64,000 nt of DNA from Nonomuraea typhae (GTDB taxonomy: Bacteria; Actinomycetota; Actinomycetes; Streptosporangiales; Streptosporangiaceae), in the NCBI RefSeq assembly GCF_009760925.1, contig NZ_VRLV01000015.1:186001-250000 (forward strand). The letters are read 5' to 3'. Position 1 is the first letter of the stretch. Each line of letters starts with the position of its first letter. Below are positions 40,952-49,293 of the stretch, in pieces. Under the pieces are notes generated by a model. That model worked only from the letters and a program-made list of their open reading frames with translations. It ran no database searches and was not told where the DNA came from. The position numbers and the translations under genes were made by a program.

Positions 40952-41569
40952 ATGGGCCGCCCACGCACGCCGCTGCTCGATCTCGACCGCATCGGCCAGG
41001 CCGCACTGGCGGTGGTCGACGAAACAGGGGAAGTGAGCCTGCCGCAGGTCGCGCGCAGGCTCGGGGTGCGCACCGCCTCGCTCTACCACCACGTCGAGGG
41101 CCGTGAAGGCGTCATCGAACTGATCCGCGCGCACATCGCCCGCGACATCGACTGCGCCACGCTCGCCGACCGGCCCTGGGAGGTGGGCCTGGCCGGATGG
41201 GCCCGCTCCTACCGCACCGCCTTCGCCGCCCACCCGCGGGCGATCCCGCTCCTGCTGACCACCACCGTGCGCACCCCGCGCTCGCTGGCCGACTACGAGG
41301 CCGCGGTGGGCCTCCTGCTGGAGGCGGGGTTCGCGGTGGAGGAGGCCCTGATCGTGCTCGCGGCCGTGGAGAACGTGGTCCTCGGCTCCGCCCTCGACCT
41401 GGCCGCGCCCGACCCGATCTGGCAGGTCACCGCCGAGACCCCGGCACTGGCCCGCGCGGTCGCCGCCGCCCCGCCGGACCGCTCGGACGCGGCCTTCGAT
41501 CTCGCGCTGGAAGCCGTTCTCAGCCATGTCAAGCGGATGAGAGATCGGCCGCCTTCTGCCGCTCGCTGA
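40952..41569 (+). CDS. TetR/AcrR-family regulator
   Basis: A 205-residue regulator with an N-terminal helix-turn-helix (VSLPQVARRLGVRTASLYHHV) and a C-terminal TetR ligand domain of the kind starting WARSYRTAFAAHP. It is divergent from the permease-amidohydrolase pair and most likely represses it through the palindrome at 40888-40906. The last 41 bases overlap the end of the convergent symporter gene. Confidence 0.9.
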   Translation: MGRPRTPLLDLDRIGQAALAVVDETGEVSLPQVARRLGVRTASLYHHVEGREGVIELIRAHIARDIDCATLADRPWEVGLAGWARSYRTAFAAHPRAIPLLLTTTVRTPRSLADYEAAVGLLLEAGFAVEEALIVLAAVENVVLGSALDLAAPDPIWQVTAETPALARAVAAAPPDRSDAAFDLALEAVLSHVKRMRDRPPSAAR

Positions 41570-42800
41570 CCAGCGCCTGCCGTACCTTCCCGACGTCGAG
41601 CACACCCTCCCAGCGCGCCACCACGAGCGAGGCGACGCTGTTGCCGGCCAGGTTGGTCAGGGCGCGGCACTCGGACATGAACTTGTCGATGCCGAAGATG
41701 AGCATGATGCCGGCCGCGGGCACGGTGCCCATCGTGCTCAGTGTGGCGGCCAGCGCGATGAACCCCGCCCCGGTGACGCCGCCGGAGCCCTTGGAGGTCA
41801 GGAGCATCACCGCGAGCATGCCGATCTGGCCGCCGATCGACAGCGGGGTGTCGGTGGCCTGCGCGATGTAGACGGCGGCCAGGGACAGGTAGATGGAGCT
41901 GCCGTCGAGGTTGAAGGAGTAGCCGGTGGGCACGGTCAGCCCGACCACGTCGCGCGGGACGCCGATCCGCACCAGCTTGTCCATCAGGCGGGGCAGCACG
42001 CTCTCGGAGGAGGAGGTGCCCAGCACGATCAGGAACTCCTCGCGCAGGTAGGCCAGCAGCCGGAGCAGGTTGACGCCGACCACCGCGCAGATCGCGCCCA
42101 GGATCACCACGACGAAGAACAGCGAGGTGCCGTAGAACACGGCGATCAGCTCGCCGAGACTGGTCAGCGTGGAGATGCCGTACTTGCCGATGGTGAAGGC
42201 CATGGCGCCGAAGGCGCCGATCGGGGCGGCCAGCATGACGTAGTGCAGGATCTTGAACACCACGGTGTTGAGCCGGTTGACCACGTTGACGATCGGCTCG
42301 CCGACCGGGCCGACCGCCTTGAGCGCCAGCCCGGCGAGCACCGCGATGAAGATCACCTGCAGCACGTTGCCGTCGGCGAAGGCCCCGACCGCGCTGGTGG
42401 GCACCAGCCCGGTGAGGAACTCCCACCACTGACCCTCTTTGCCCTTCTCCGCGTAGGTCGCGGCGTCCCCGCTGAGCTGGAGGCTGCCGGGGTCGGCGTG
42501 CACGCCCTCGCCCGGGGCGAAGATGTTGATCGCGACCAGGCCCACGATCAGGGCCAGCAGCGTGCCCGCCTGGAAGTAGACCATCGCCTTGATCCCGATC
42601 CGGCCCAGCCGGCGCATGTTGTCCACGCCGCAGATGCCGGAGACGATGGTCAGGAAGACGATGGGCGTGATGAGCATCTTGATCGCGTTGACGAAGGTCG
42701 TGCCGACCGGCTGCATCGCGACCCCGGCGGCCGGCCACAGCCAGCCCAGCAGGATGCCCGCGACGATGGCGAGCAGGACCCAGACGTACAACTGCCGCAT
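41529..42800 (-). CDS. dctA: dicarboxylate:cation symporter (DctA-like)
   Basis: A 423-residue transporter of the DAACS family. Diagnostic motifs are present: the TSSSESVLPRLM loop, VPTGYSFNLDG in the transport core, LLTSKGSGGVTGAGFI, and the late DKFMSECRALTNLAGN. It imports C4-dicarboxylates with sodium or protons. It lies 13 nt after the tartrate-dehydrogenase-like gene and surely forms an operon with it, so tartrate, malate or a related acid is the likely cargo. I took the ATG at 42798-42800, preceded by GAGGAGTCCGCC; an upstream ATG would add 63 residues unlike the family. Confidence 0.9.
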   Translation of the reverse strand: MRQLYVWVLLAIVAGILLGWLWPAAGVAMQPVGTTFVNAIKMLITPIVFLTIVSGICGVDNMRRLGRIGIKAMVYFQAGTLLALIVGLVAINIFAPGEGVHADPGSLQLSGDAATYAEKGKEGQWWEFLTGLVPTSAVGAFADGNVLQVIFIAVLAGLALKAVGPVGEPIVNVVNRLNTVVFKILHYVMLAAPIGAFGAMAFTIGKYGISTLTSLGELIAVFYGTSLFFVVVILGAICAVVGVNLLRLLAYLREEFLIVLGTSSSESVLPRLMDKLVRIGVPRDVVGLTVPTGYSFNLDGSSIYLSLAAVYIAQATDTPLSIGGQIGMLAVMLLTSKGSGGVTGAGFIALAATLSTMGTVPAAGIMLIFGIDKFMSECRALTNLAGNSVASLVVARWEGVLDVGKVRQALVSERQKAADLSSA

Positions 42801-42813
42801 GGCGGACTCCTCG

Positions 42814-43803
42814 TCAGAGCAGGCTGAGCAGCCGGGAGGTGAACTCCTCCGTCGTCGCGCTGCCGCCCAGGTCGGGGGTGCGCGCGGAGGTCTTGGACAG
42901 GGCGTCGGTGACGCGCCGCGCGGCCTCGTCGAGGCCGAGGTGTTCGAGCATGAGTACGGCGGAGCCGATGGCGCCCGTCGGGTTGGCCACACCCTGCCCG
43001 GCGATGTCCGGCGCGGACCCGTGCACCGGCTCGAACATCGACGGGAAGGCGCGCTCGGGGTTGAGGTTGGCCGAGGGCGCCAGCCCGATGCTGCCCGCGA
43101 CGGCGGCGGCCAGGTCGCTGAGGATGTCGCCGAACAGGTTGGAGGCGACGACCACGTCGAAGCGCCCGGGGTCGAGCACGAACTTGGCCGCCAGGGCGTC
43201 GACGTGCTCCTGGTCCCAGCGCACGGCCGGATGCGCGGCGGCCTGCTCGGCGACGATCTCGTCCCAGAAGGGCATCGTGTGCACGATCCCGTTGGACTTG
43301 GTGGCCGAGGTGAGCAGGCCGCGGCGCCGGCCGGCGAGGGCGAAGGCGTAGGCGGCGACCCGGCCGACGCCCTTGCGGGTGAAGACCGACTCCTGCACGG
43401 CCAGTTCGTCCGGGGTGCCGCGGCCGAGCCTGCCGCCGATCTCGCTGTACTCGCCTTCGACGTTCTCGCGGACCACGACCATGTCGATGCCGCGGGCGCG
43501 GATGGGCCGCAGGTTCACGTACTGCTGGAATCCCCGGCGGATCGGGATGAGCAGTCCCCAGAGCGAGACGTGGTCGGGAACCTCGGGCGCCCCGACGGCG
43601 CCCAGCAGGATGGCGTCGTGGTCGCGCAGCCGCTCCAGCCCGTCGGGCGGCATCATCGCGCCCTCCCTGGCCAGCCGCTCACAGGACCAGTCGAACTCCT
43701 GATAGCTGAAGTCGCCGACGGCGTCGAGCACCCGCCGGGCAGCGGGCAGGACCTCGGCGCCGATGCCGTCACCGGGGATGAGCGCGATGTGGTGCTTCGT
43801 CAT
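42814..43803 (-). CDS. tartrate/isopropylmalate-type dehydrogenase
   Basis: A 329-residue NAD-dependent beta-decarboxylating dehydrogenase. IALIPGDGIGAEVLPAARRV at the N-terminus, VVVRENVEGEYSEIGG, the Lys of SATKSNG, and FEPVHGSAPDIAGQGVANPT are the family motifs. The VVVRENVEGEYSEIGGRL version and the pairing with a dicarboxylate symporter favour tartrate dehydrogenase/D-malate dehydrogenase over leucine biosynthesis. The start is the ATG at 43801-43803. A LysR-type palindrome lies 60 bp upstream. Confidence 0.88.
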   Translation of the reverse strand: MTKHHIALIPGDGIGAEVLPAARRVLDAVGDFSYQEFDWSCERLAREGAMMPPDGLERLRDHDAILLGAVGAPEVPDHVSLWGLLIPIRRGFQQYVNLRPIRARGIDMVVVRENVEGEYSEIGGRLGRGTPDELAVQESVFTRKGVGRVAAYAFALAGRRRGLLTSATKSNGIVHTMPFWDEIVAEQAAAHPAVRWDQEHVDALAAKFVLDPGRFDVVVASNLFGDILSDLAAAVAGSIGLAPSANLNPERAFPSMFEPVHGSAPDIAGQGVANPTGAIGSAVLMLEHLGLDEAARRVTDALSKTSARTPDLGGSATTEEFTSRLLSLL

Positions 43804-43859
43804 GTGCGGATTCCAGCAACGGCTCACGGGCGCCGTCCAAGACGTGCTACCGATCTGCC

Positions 43860-44747
43860 TTATAGGCGCTGCCTATCTTCGCTGGCCAGCGCAAGAAACG
43901 CGGCGGCGGCCGGGGTGAGTTCCGCCCGCCTGCTGACCAGGGCGATGCTGAGCGAGGTGGCCGGGGACAGCTCGAGCACGAGCGCGCCGACCCGCTCGGC
44001 CAGGTCCTTCCAGGACTCGGTCAGCACGGCCAGCCCGACCCCCTTGAGCACCAGCGGCAGGATCCCGACCCGGTGCTCGGTCTCGGCGGCGATGATCAGG
44101 CCGATGCCGCTCGCGCGCAGCTCGTCGACGTACTGGCGCATGCCCGTGCCGCGCTGCCCGGCGATCACCCGATGGCCGGCCAGCCGTTCGCAGGGCACCG
44201 GCCGGCCGGCGGGAAAGGGCCCGTCTGGCGGGGTGACCAGCACGAACCGCTGCTCGCCCACCGGCTGCACCCGCACCTCCTTCTCGGGCAGCGGGCGCAT
44301 GGAGGCCACCAGCCCCAGCTCCGAGGCGCCCGAGCGCACCTGCTCGACGACCTCGCGCGGGGTGAAGGCCGCCTTGACGCTGACCGTCACCCCCGGATGG
44401 CGTACGGCGAAGCGTTCCATCATGGTGCTGAGCGGTTCGACCGCCTGGGACGGCATGGCGGAGATGTCCAGGCGCCCGCTTCTGAGCTCGCGGACCGCGC
44501 CGACGCTCGACCTGGCCAGCTCCATGTCCCGCACCACCGCCCGGGCGGGCTCGATGAGCGCCTGCCCGGCCTCGGTGAGCACGGCCCGGCGGCCGATGCG
44601 GTGGAACAGGCGTCCGCCGAGATCGCGTTCGAGGCCCTGGATGGCCTGGGACAGCGAGGGCTGGGCGAGGTAGAGGGCGGCGGCGGCGCGGTTGAAGCCG
44701 CCGTGGTCGACGATGGCCAGGAAGTACTCCAGCTGGCGGATTTCCAC
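43860..44747 (-). CDS. LysR-family regulator
   Basis: A 295-residue LysR protein: N-terminal helix-turn-helix (MEIRQLEYFLAIVDHGGFNR, then LYLAQPSLSQAIQGLE) and a substrate-binding effector domain starting GRLDISAM. It is co-directional with and just upstream of the dehydrogenase and symporter genes, which it probably activates in response to a dicarboxylic acid. Its stop codon lies in the T-N11-A palindrome at 43862-43876. Confidence 0.92.
   Translation of the reverse strand: MEIRQLEYFLAIVDHGGFNRAAAALYLAQPSLSQAIQGLERDLGGRLFHRIGRRAVLTEAGQALIEPARAVVRDMELARSSVGAVRELRSGRLDISAMPSQAVEPLSTMMERFAVRHPGVTVSVKAAFTPREVVEQVRSGASELGLVASMRPLPEKEVRVQPVGEQRFVLVTPPDGPFPAGRPVPCERLAGHRVIAGQRGTGMRQYVDELRASGIGLIIAAETEHRVGILPLVLKGVGLAVLTESWKDLAERVGALVLELSPATSLSIALVSRRAELTPAAAAFLALASEDRQRL
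43862..43876. promoter_or_regulatory. LysR-type T-N11-A palindrome
   Basis: ATAGGCGCTGCCTAT is a perfect 6+3+6 inverted repeat containing a T-N11-A core. It overlaps the last codons of the lysR gene and lies about 60 bp upstream of the dehydrogenase start, a normal distance for an activation site. Confidence 0.5.
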
Positions 44748-44848
44748 CCTCTGACCTTAGGAGATCCCCGGCGTTCACCACCGCTTTGCGCGTCCTCCTT
44801 TTTCGCGATTTAAGATCATTGATCATGCTGTTAAACAGGAGGAATTCG

Positions 44849-46390
44849 TTGAAATTTCGAGCATTAGCCATCGCCGCCGTGGCTTTCTCCGGCGTGTTCG
44901 CCTCGACCGTTCCGGCACACGCCGACCCCAAGGCCGACACCCCGCACGAAGTCTTCCACCCCGATGGAACGATCCACCGGATCACGACTCCCCCGCCGAA
45001 TCCGCCCAAGGTCCGCGCGCTGGCCCCGGCCCCTTCCCGGCTCCGGCAGGTCGAGGTCAACGGCCCCAGCGAGAACCGCATCGACCTGGTCATCCTGGGC
45101 GATGGATTCACCGCCGCCGAACAAGGCGATTTCGCCACCGAAGTTGACAAGGCGGTCACCGCCATCACCGGCCGCGAGCCGTACACGAGCTATCGCAAGC
45201 TCTTCAACATCTGGCGCATCGAGATCGACTCCCCGGAATCGGGCGTCAGCGGCGACCCGACCCCGGACGTCAAGAAGAACACCCCGCTCGGTTCGGCCTT
45301 CTACTGCGGCGGCGGCGGGGTCGAGCGGGCGCTGTGCGTGGACACCACCGCCGTCTGGCAGTACGCCCAGGCGCTGCTGCCGCAGGCCGACCAGCTGCTG
45401 GTGCTGGCCAACAGCCACAAGTACGGCGGCGTCGGCTACGAGAAGATCGGCACGTTCTCCCGCAACCCGCAGGCGACCGAGGTCGTGCTGCACGAGCTCG
45501 GGCACTCCCAGGGCCGCCTGGCCGACGAGTACGACTACGACGGCCCCGAGACCTGGCCCGGCGGCGAACCCGTCGAGGCCAACGTCACCGCCGACCAGAC
45601 GGCCGCCAAGTGGAGCCTCTGGAAGGGCGAGCAGACCCCCGACGGCGGCCTGATCGGCGCGGTCGAGGGCGGCAAGTACAGCAGGAAGAACATCTGGCGG
45701 CCCAGCGACAACTCGCTGATGCGCAGCCTCGGCCAGCAGTTCAGCCTGGTCAACCGGGAGAAGCTGGTCCAGTCGTTCTACGACCAGACCAAGCCGGTCG
45801 ACTCGGCCTCCACCCCGTCCGGCCAGACGCACAACCCGGCCGGGGCGCTGGAGCTGAAGACCCTGGACGTGCCGCTGACCGTCGCCTGGACGGTCGACGA
45901 CCAGCCGGTGGCCGCCTGGGCGGGCAAGAAGACGCTGACCCCGGCGGACCTGGGCGGCGTGGGCAGGGACACCTACGCGCTCAAGGCCACGGTGACCGAC
46001 CCGACGGCGTTCGTCCGCAACCCGATCTACAAGCCGTACCTCACCCAGACCCTGTCGTGGACCGTCGCCAGGAACAACGGCAACGGCGCCACCGCCACGT
46101 TCGCCAAGACCGGCGACTGGGGCACGGGGTTCGAGGGCGCGGTGACGGTCAAGGCCGGGCTCACGACGCTGCCGTCCTGGAAGGTCGAGTTCGACGTGCC
46201 GGCCGGGGTCACCATCAACTCCGCCTGGGACGCCGACATGGTGCGCAACGGCGACCACTACACCTTCACCAGCAAGAGCTGGGCGGGGCCGCTGAACCCG
46301 GGCGCCACCGCCAAGTTCGGGCTGACCGGCGCGCCGGGCAACTTCGCCGGGCCGCTCAACTGCAAGCTCAACGGCAACCCGTGCTCGTGA
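44849..46390 (+). CDS. secreted M64 metallopeptidase with C-terminal CBM2
   Basis: A 513-residue secreted zinc protease. The start is TTG at 44849, 6 nt after a perfect AGGAGG (44837-44842). It gives a clean signal peptide (MKFRALAIAAVAFSGVFAS, cut after AHA), whereas upstream ATGs would spoil it. The IgA-peptidase M64 core is at about residues 70-340, with the zinc motif HELGH (His215, Glu216, His219) followed by SQGRLADEY. The last 100 residues (from about ARNNGNGATATF) match a family 2 carbohydrate-binding module with SWKVEFDVP and SWAGPLNPG, so the enzyme may be held on cellulose or chitin. A 5' palindrome-rich gap follows before the lasso cluster. Confidence 0.88.
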   Translation: MKFRALAIAAVAFSGVFASTVPAHADPKADTPHEVFHPDGTIHRITTPPPNPPKVRALAPAPSRLRQVEVNGPSENRIDLVILGDGFTAAEQGDFATEVDKAVTAITGREPYTSYRKLFNIWRIEIDSPESGVSGDPTPDVKKNTPLGSAFYCGGGGVERALCVDTTAVWQYAQALLPQADQLLVLANSHKYGGVGYEKIGTFSRNPQATEVVLHELGHSQGRLADEYDYDGPETWPGGEPVEANVTADQTAAKWSLWKGEQTPDGGLIGAVEGGKYSRKNIWRPSDNSLMRSLGQQFSLVNREKLVQSFYDQTKPVDSASTPSGQTHNPAGALELKTLDVPLTVAWTVDDQPVAAWAGKKTLTPADLGGVGRDTYALKATVTDPTAFVRNPIYKPYLTQTLSWTVARNNGNGATATFAKTGDWGTGFEGAVTVKAGLTTLPSWKVEFDVPAGVTINSAWDADMVRNGDHYTFTSKSWAGPLNPGATAKFGLTGAPGNFAGPLNCKLNGNPCS

Positions 46391-46411
46391 TCTCTTTTTT
46401 TGAGCTCAACT

Positions 46412-46430
46412 CTTAGGAAAGTTTCCTAAG
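46412..46430. promoter_or_regulatory. TTAGGAAA-N-TTTCCTAA palindrome
   Basis: CTTAGGAAAGTTTCCTAAG is a perfect 9+1+9 palindrome just after the M64 gene. A shorter copy stands in front of the LPMO gene at 54573-54587. The AT-rich arms suggest an operator rather than a terminator. Confidence 0.6.
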
Positions 46431-46435
46431 AAGGG

Positions 46436-46465
46436 TGGGCGTCGCCCGCGCCAGGGCGGCGCCCA
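46436..46465 (+). terminator. strong hairpin after the M64 peptidase gene
   Basis: A 12-bp GC stem with one G-T pair (46436-46447 with 46454-46465) and a 6-nt loop. There is no T run, as is common in actinomycetes. It should insulate the lasso operon from the M64 gene. Confidence 0.6.
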
Positions 46466-46483
46466 TCCGCGTCCGCGTCTCCC

Positions 46484-46511
46484 TTGACACGACAGGACGG
46501 CGACGTAGCGT
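46484..46511 (+). promoter_or_regulatory. putative promoter of the lasso operon
   Basis: TTGACA (46484-46489), a 16-bp spacer and TAGCGT (46506-46511) make a sigma70-like promoter about 170 nt upstream of the lasso precursor, after the terminator. Confidence 0.5.
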
Positions 46512-46678
46512 AGATGTGCTCCAAAGGGCCGCCCCTTCGCACGGACGAAGCGGCCGGCCCCGTCGTTCCGCCCCGCTCCACCGCGCGATTCGTACCAGGG
46601 CGCGAAAGCCGGCAGGAACCTCTCTGTTGTGCGGCGCGCCCAGATGCAAGGCACTGACCGCGACGCAAGGAGACGATC

Positions 46679-46795
46679 ATGAAGCACGAGTACCTCGAGC
46701 CGGAGATCGAGGAAATCGGGACCGTGGAGGAGCTCACCCACATCAAGGGCATCCTGATCCACGACAACCCCACTCACCACGACCTTCTGGTGTGA
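46679..46795 (+). CDS. lasso peptide precursor (38 residues, His-rich core)
   Basis: A short gene with AAGGAG 6 nt before its ATG. The N-terminus carries the lasso leader signature Y-x-x-P-x-I-x-x-x-G-x-V-x-x-x-T (Tyr5, Pro8, Ile10, Gly14, Val16, Thr20). Thr20 is at the usual -2 position, so the leader should end at His21 and the core be IKGILIHDNPTHHDLLV. An amide bond from Ile1 to Asp8 would give an 8-residue ring, leaving a loop and tail NPTHHDLLV. His12 and His13 are possible steric plugs, with His7 in the ring. Its TGA overlaps the GTG of the next gene, the predicted cyclase. The start residue Ile is unusual; most lasso peptides start with Gly, although Leu is known (citrulassins). Confidence 0.9.
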   Translation: MKHEYLEPEIEEIGTVEELTHIKGILIHDNPTHHDLLV

Positions 46796-48480
46796 ATGAC
46801 GCCCTACCACCTCCCGGGAGCACTCCCGTCCCGGGAGGGACTCACGTCGTCACGGACTATCTCGGCTGCCGCGGACGCCTGGATTTCGGCGCGACCGGCC
46901 TCGCCGTACAGGCGGAACAGCGGACGCGGGCGGGTCTTTCCGCGATCGGCGGCCGGGAGCGGCTGCTGTTGTCGGGGCCGGTGACGGGCCCGATCACCGC
47001 GGAGGGGCTGACGCGGATCGCACGGGCCGCGATGGAGGGCCGGCCCGGCGAGCTGGCGAACGTGCCGGGAGAGGTGTGCGGCAGCCTGATCACCGAGCGC
47101 GGTGCGGTGCTGTTCCGCAGCGCGTCGAGTCAGGAGGCCCTGCTCTACCGCCGCGACGGCGACGTGGTGCGGTGGTCCACCGACCCGACCGACCTGCTCG
47201 ACGACGGGGACGAGCCCGACCGCGAGGCGCTCTGGCGCGCGTGCCGGGGAGACATCGTCTCCGTCTATCGCGACCTCACGCCCCTGCGGCCCGGTCACCT
47301 TGTCGTGTTCGAGAAGAACGCCACCACGACCGTGCACTACGAGCCCGTCACGCCGTTGGAGGTGCCCAGGCGCACGTCCTTGGCGGGGTACGCGGACGTG
47401 GCCCATGAGCTGATCGTGGAGGCGACGCGGCCGTACGCCGGGGAAAAGGTCGGGATCCTGCTCAGCGGCGGGCTGGACTCGGGTGCCGTGCTCAGCGGGC
47501 TGGTGGAGAACGGCGCCGACGTGACCGCCTACCACATGGCCAGCGACGACCCGCTGGCGGACGAGTCCGGCTACGCCCGGGCGATGTGCGAGCACCTCGG
47601 CGTGCCCTTCGTGCCGGTCGCCATGGACCACGGCGACGGCTACCTGTCCCATCGATGGCACTTCCCCCTCCCCTACAACGCCACGGGCTTCCAGTGGCTG
47701 GAACGGATCGCCGACCGCGTCCACGCGGACGGGGTCTCCCTCCTGACCTGGGGGCGAGAGGGCGACATGGTGTTCGGCCCGGAGCGATACGGGCTGCACG
47801 AGGTGCTCTTCGGCGACCTGCCCCTGCGGGAGAAGGCCGCGATGTGCCGGGGGCTGGTGTGCTCACGCTGGGAGCTGTCGCGCATCCTGCGCAGCATTCG
47901 CCCGTCGGTCTCCGTCCTGGACGACTACCTGCCGGTCGCGGAGAACGCGAAGGCCACGGACTTCCTCACGCCGATGCCCGACGCACCCGACAACCGCTTC
48001 GACGCCGAGTACCTGCCCGCCGACCACTGCGCGGCCCTGACCATCTGGCGGCCACGCGGCATCCTGCTGTGCAACCCGCTGGGCGCCAAGAACCTGCTGC
48101 GCCTGTCCGCACGCCTGCCGCACGCCTACCGGGTCATCCCGTACCAAGGGCGGATGATCACCAAGCCGGTCCTGCGGCTCATGCTCTCGACCCGGCTCCC
48201 CGAGCGTGTCTGGCGCCGGTACGGCCGGCTGTGGCTGGACTCGCCGCACAAGAACTACGTGCTCACCCACCGCAAGGAGCTCGCCGGCCTGCTCGGCCCG
48301 GATTCCCACGTGGCGCGGCTGGGCCTGATCGACCAGCGGGGCCTGGCCCAGGTGATCGCCGATCCGGCTCAGCTGCGGCGGCACTCCGAAGCGCTCATCA
48401 GCACCGCCATGACCGAATTGTTCCTTCGCAGCCGGGCCAGAGCCAAGGAGGGCCGGAGTGTCCCTGTTACAGCTGGCTGA
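46792..48480 (+). CDS. lasso cyclase (asparagine-synthetase-like, C protein)
   Basis: A 562-residue asparagine synthetase B-like enzyme that would adenylate Asp8 of the core and close the ring. The ATP pyrophosphatase loop SGGLDS is at residues 225-230. The N-terminal half keeps a glutaminase-like fold (GEVCGSLITERGAVLFRSAS and YRRDGDVVRWSTDP) but has no MCG start, so it should not hydrolyse glutamine, as expected for lasso cyclases. The GTG start overlaps the precursor stop (GTGA, 46792-46795). Its last 23 bases overlap the next gene. Position between precursor and B proteins is the standard A-C-B1-B2 order. Confidence 0.92.
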   Translation: MNDALPPPGSTPVPGGTHVVTDYLGCRGRLDFGATGLAVQAEQRTRAGLSAIGGRERLLLSGPVTGPITAEGLTRIARAAMEGRPGELANVPGEVCGSLITERGAVLFRSASSQEALLYRRDGDVVRWSTDPTDLLDDGDEPDREALWRACRGDIVSVYRDLTPLRPGHLVVFEKNATTTVHYEPVTPLEVPRRTSLAGYADVAHELIVEATRPYAGEKVGILLSGGLDSGAVLSGLVENGADVTAYHMASDDPLADESGYARAMCEHLGVPFVPVAMDHGDGYLSHRWHFPLPYNATGFQWLERIADRVHADGVSLLTWGREGDMVFGPERYGLHEVLFGDLPLREKAAMCRGLVCSRWELSRILRSIRPSVSVLDDYLPVAENAKATDFLTPMPDAPDNRFDAEYLPADHCAALTIWRPRGILLCNPLGAKNLLRLSARLPHAYRVIPYQGRMITKPVLRLMLSTRLPERVWRRYGRLWLDSPHKNYVLTHRKELAGLLGPDSHVARLGLIDQRGLAQVIADPAQLRRHSEALISTAMTELFLRSRARAKEGRSVPVTAG

Positions 48481-48763
48481 GCACGCGGTCTTCGACGACA
48501 CCGACGACGCGGGCGTCATCCTGGACACCAGCACCGGCGTGTACCTGAGCCTCAACGTCACCGCGACGCTCATGCTCCAGGCCGCGCTGCGGTCCGACAC
48601 CCTGGAGGAGGCGATCGGCCACCTCGAGACGCGGATCGACGCTTCCGGGGACACCCTCGCCCAGGGGATGGCGCGGCTGACCACGCAACTCGCCGAGCGC
48701 TCGCTCCTCGCCCTCGAAGCGGGGGTCTCCCGCCCCGCGCGCGGAACGGGAGACCCCCGGTGA
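48458..48763 (+). CDS. lasso leader-recognition protein (PqqD-like, B1)
   Basis: A 101-residue PqqD-like RiPP recognition element. The pattern DDAGVILDTSTGVYLSLNVTATLML is the winged-helix core that binds the leader Tyr-Pro region. The GTG start at 48458 has AAGGAGGG upstream and lies inside the end of the cyclase gene. Its stop overlaps the start of the peptidase gene (GTGA). It delivers the precursor to the peptidase and cyclase. Confidence 0.92.
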   Translation: MSLLQLAEHAVFDDTDDAGVILDTSTGVYLSLNVTATLMLQAALRSDTLEEAIGHLETRIDASGDTLAQGMARLTTQLAERSLLALEAGVSRPARGTGDPR

Positions 48764-49269
48764 GCCGCGCCCTCGACTGGGAGTTCTTCCTCGCCGACCC
48801 CGCCACCGCGCCGCACCCGCCGCGGTTGCCGCCACGGCTGCGCGCCTACGCCGTCGCGCGAACGGCGCGGGCGCTGCTCGTCTACCGCAGACACGGCTGG
48901 ACGACCGCGCAGCGGGACCTCCAGCAGGTGCGCCCCGGCCCGGGCGCCGCGGCGATCGGCGCCCTGCCCGCCGACGCCGCCATCCGCCTCGCCCGCCGCA
49001 GCGTGTTCCCCGCGCAATTGATCCTTCGCGTCATCCATCCCGACGGTCTCTGCCTGCCGCGGTCCTTCACCCTGGCCACCTACCTGTCCGCACTGGGGCT
49101 GCCCGCTGAGATGACCATCGCCCGCGCGTTGTCGACGGCCGTCCCGAAGAACAGCTTCCACTCCTGGACCGAGTTGTACGGCACAGTGCTCAACGACAAC
49201 CCCGACGTCCAGGTCGGCTACCGCGTCCTGCAGCGGATCTCCGCACAGCCCCCCGCGAACCGGGTCTGA
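48760..49269 (+). CDS. lasso leader peptidase (transglutaminase-like, B2)
   Basis: A 169-residue cysteine protease of the lasso B2 type. The catalytic Cys98 is in DGLCLPRSFTLATYL, His134 in NSFHSWTELYG, and an Asp at 146 or 149 in LNDNPDVQ. The N-terminal 60 residues are the usual helical region. It removes the leader after Thr-His and hands the core to the cyclase. This is the last gene of the cluster; no dedicated ABC exporter follows. Confidence 0.92.
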   Translation: MSRALDWEFFLADPATAPHPPRLPPRLRAYAVARTARALLVYRRHGWTTAQRDLQQVRPGPGAAAIGALPADAAIRLARRSVFPAQLILRVIHPDGLCLPRSFTLATYLSALGLPAEMTIARALSTAVPKNSFHSWTELYGTVLNDNPDVQVGYRVLQRISAQPPANRV

Positions 49270-49293
49270 GGCGCGCCCTCGGATAATGGCACC

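Noticed and set aside
41197..41871. Open frame across the TetR gene and into the symporter region
   Set aside because: It is a shadow frame; the TetR and symporter frames carry clear family motifs on both strands.
46412..46430. Palindrome as an intrinsic terminator of the M64 gene
   Set aside because: Its arms are AT-rich and weak, a much stronger GC hairpin follows at 46436-46465, and the same palindrome recurs before another gene.
46435..46791. N-terminal extension of the lasso cyclase to 46435
   Set aside because: It would cross the terminator, the promoter and the lasso precursor gene in another frame; the GTG overlapping the precursor stop is the natural start.
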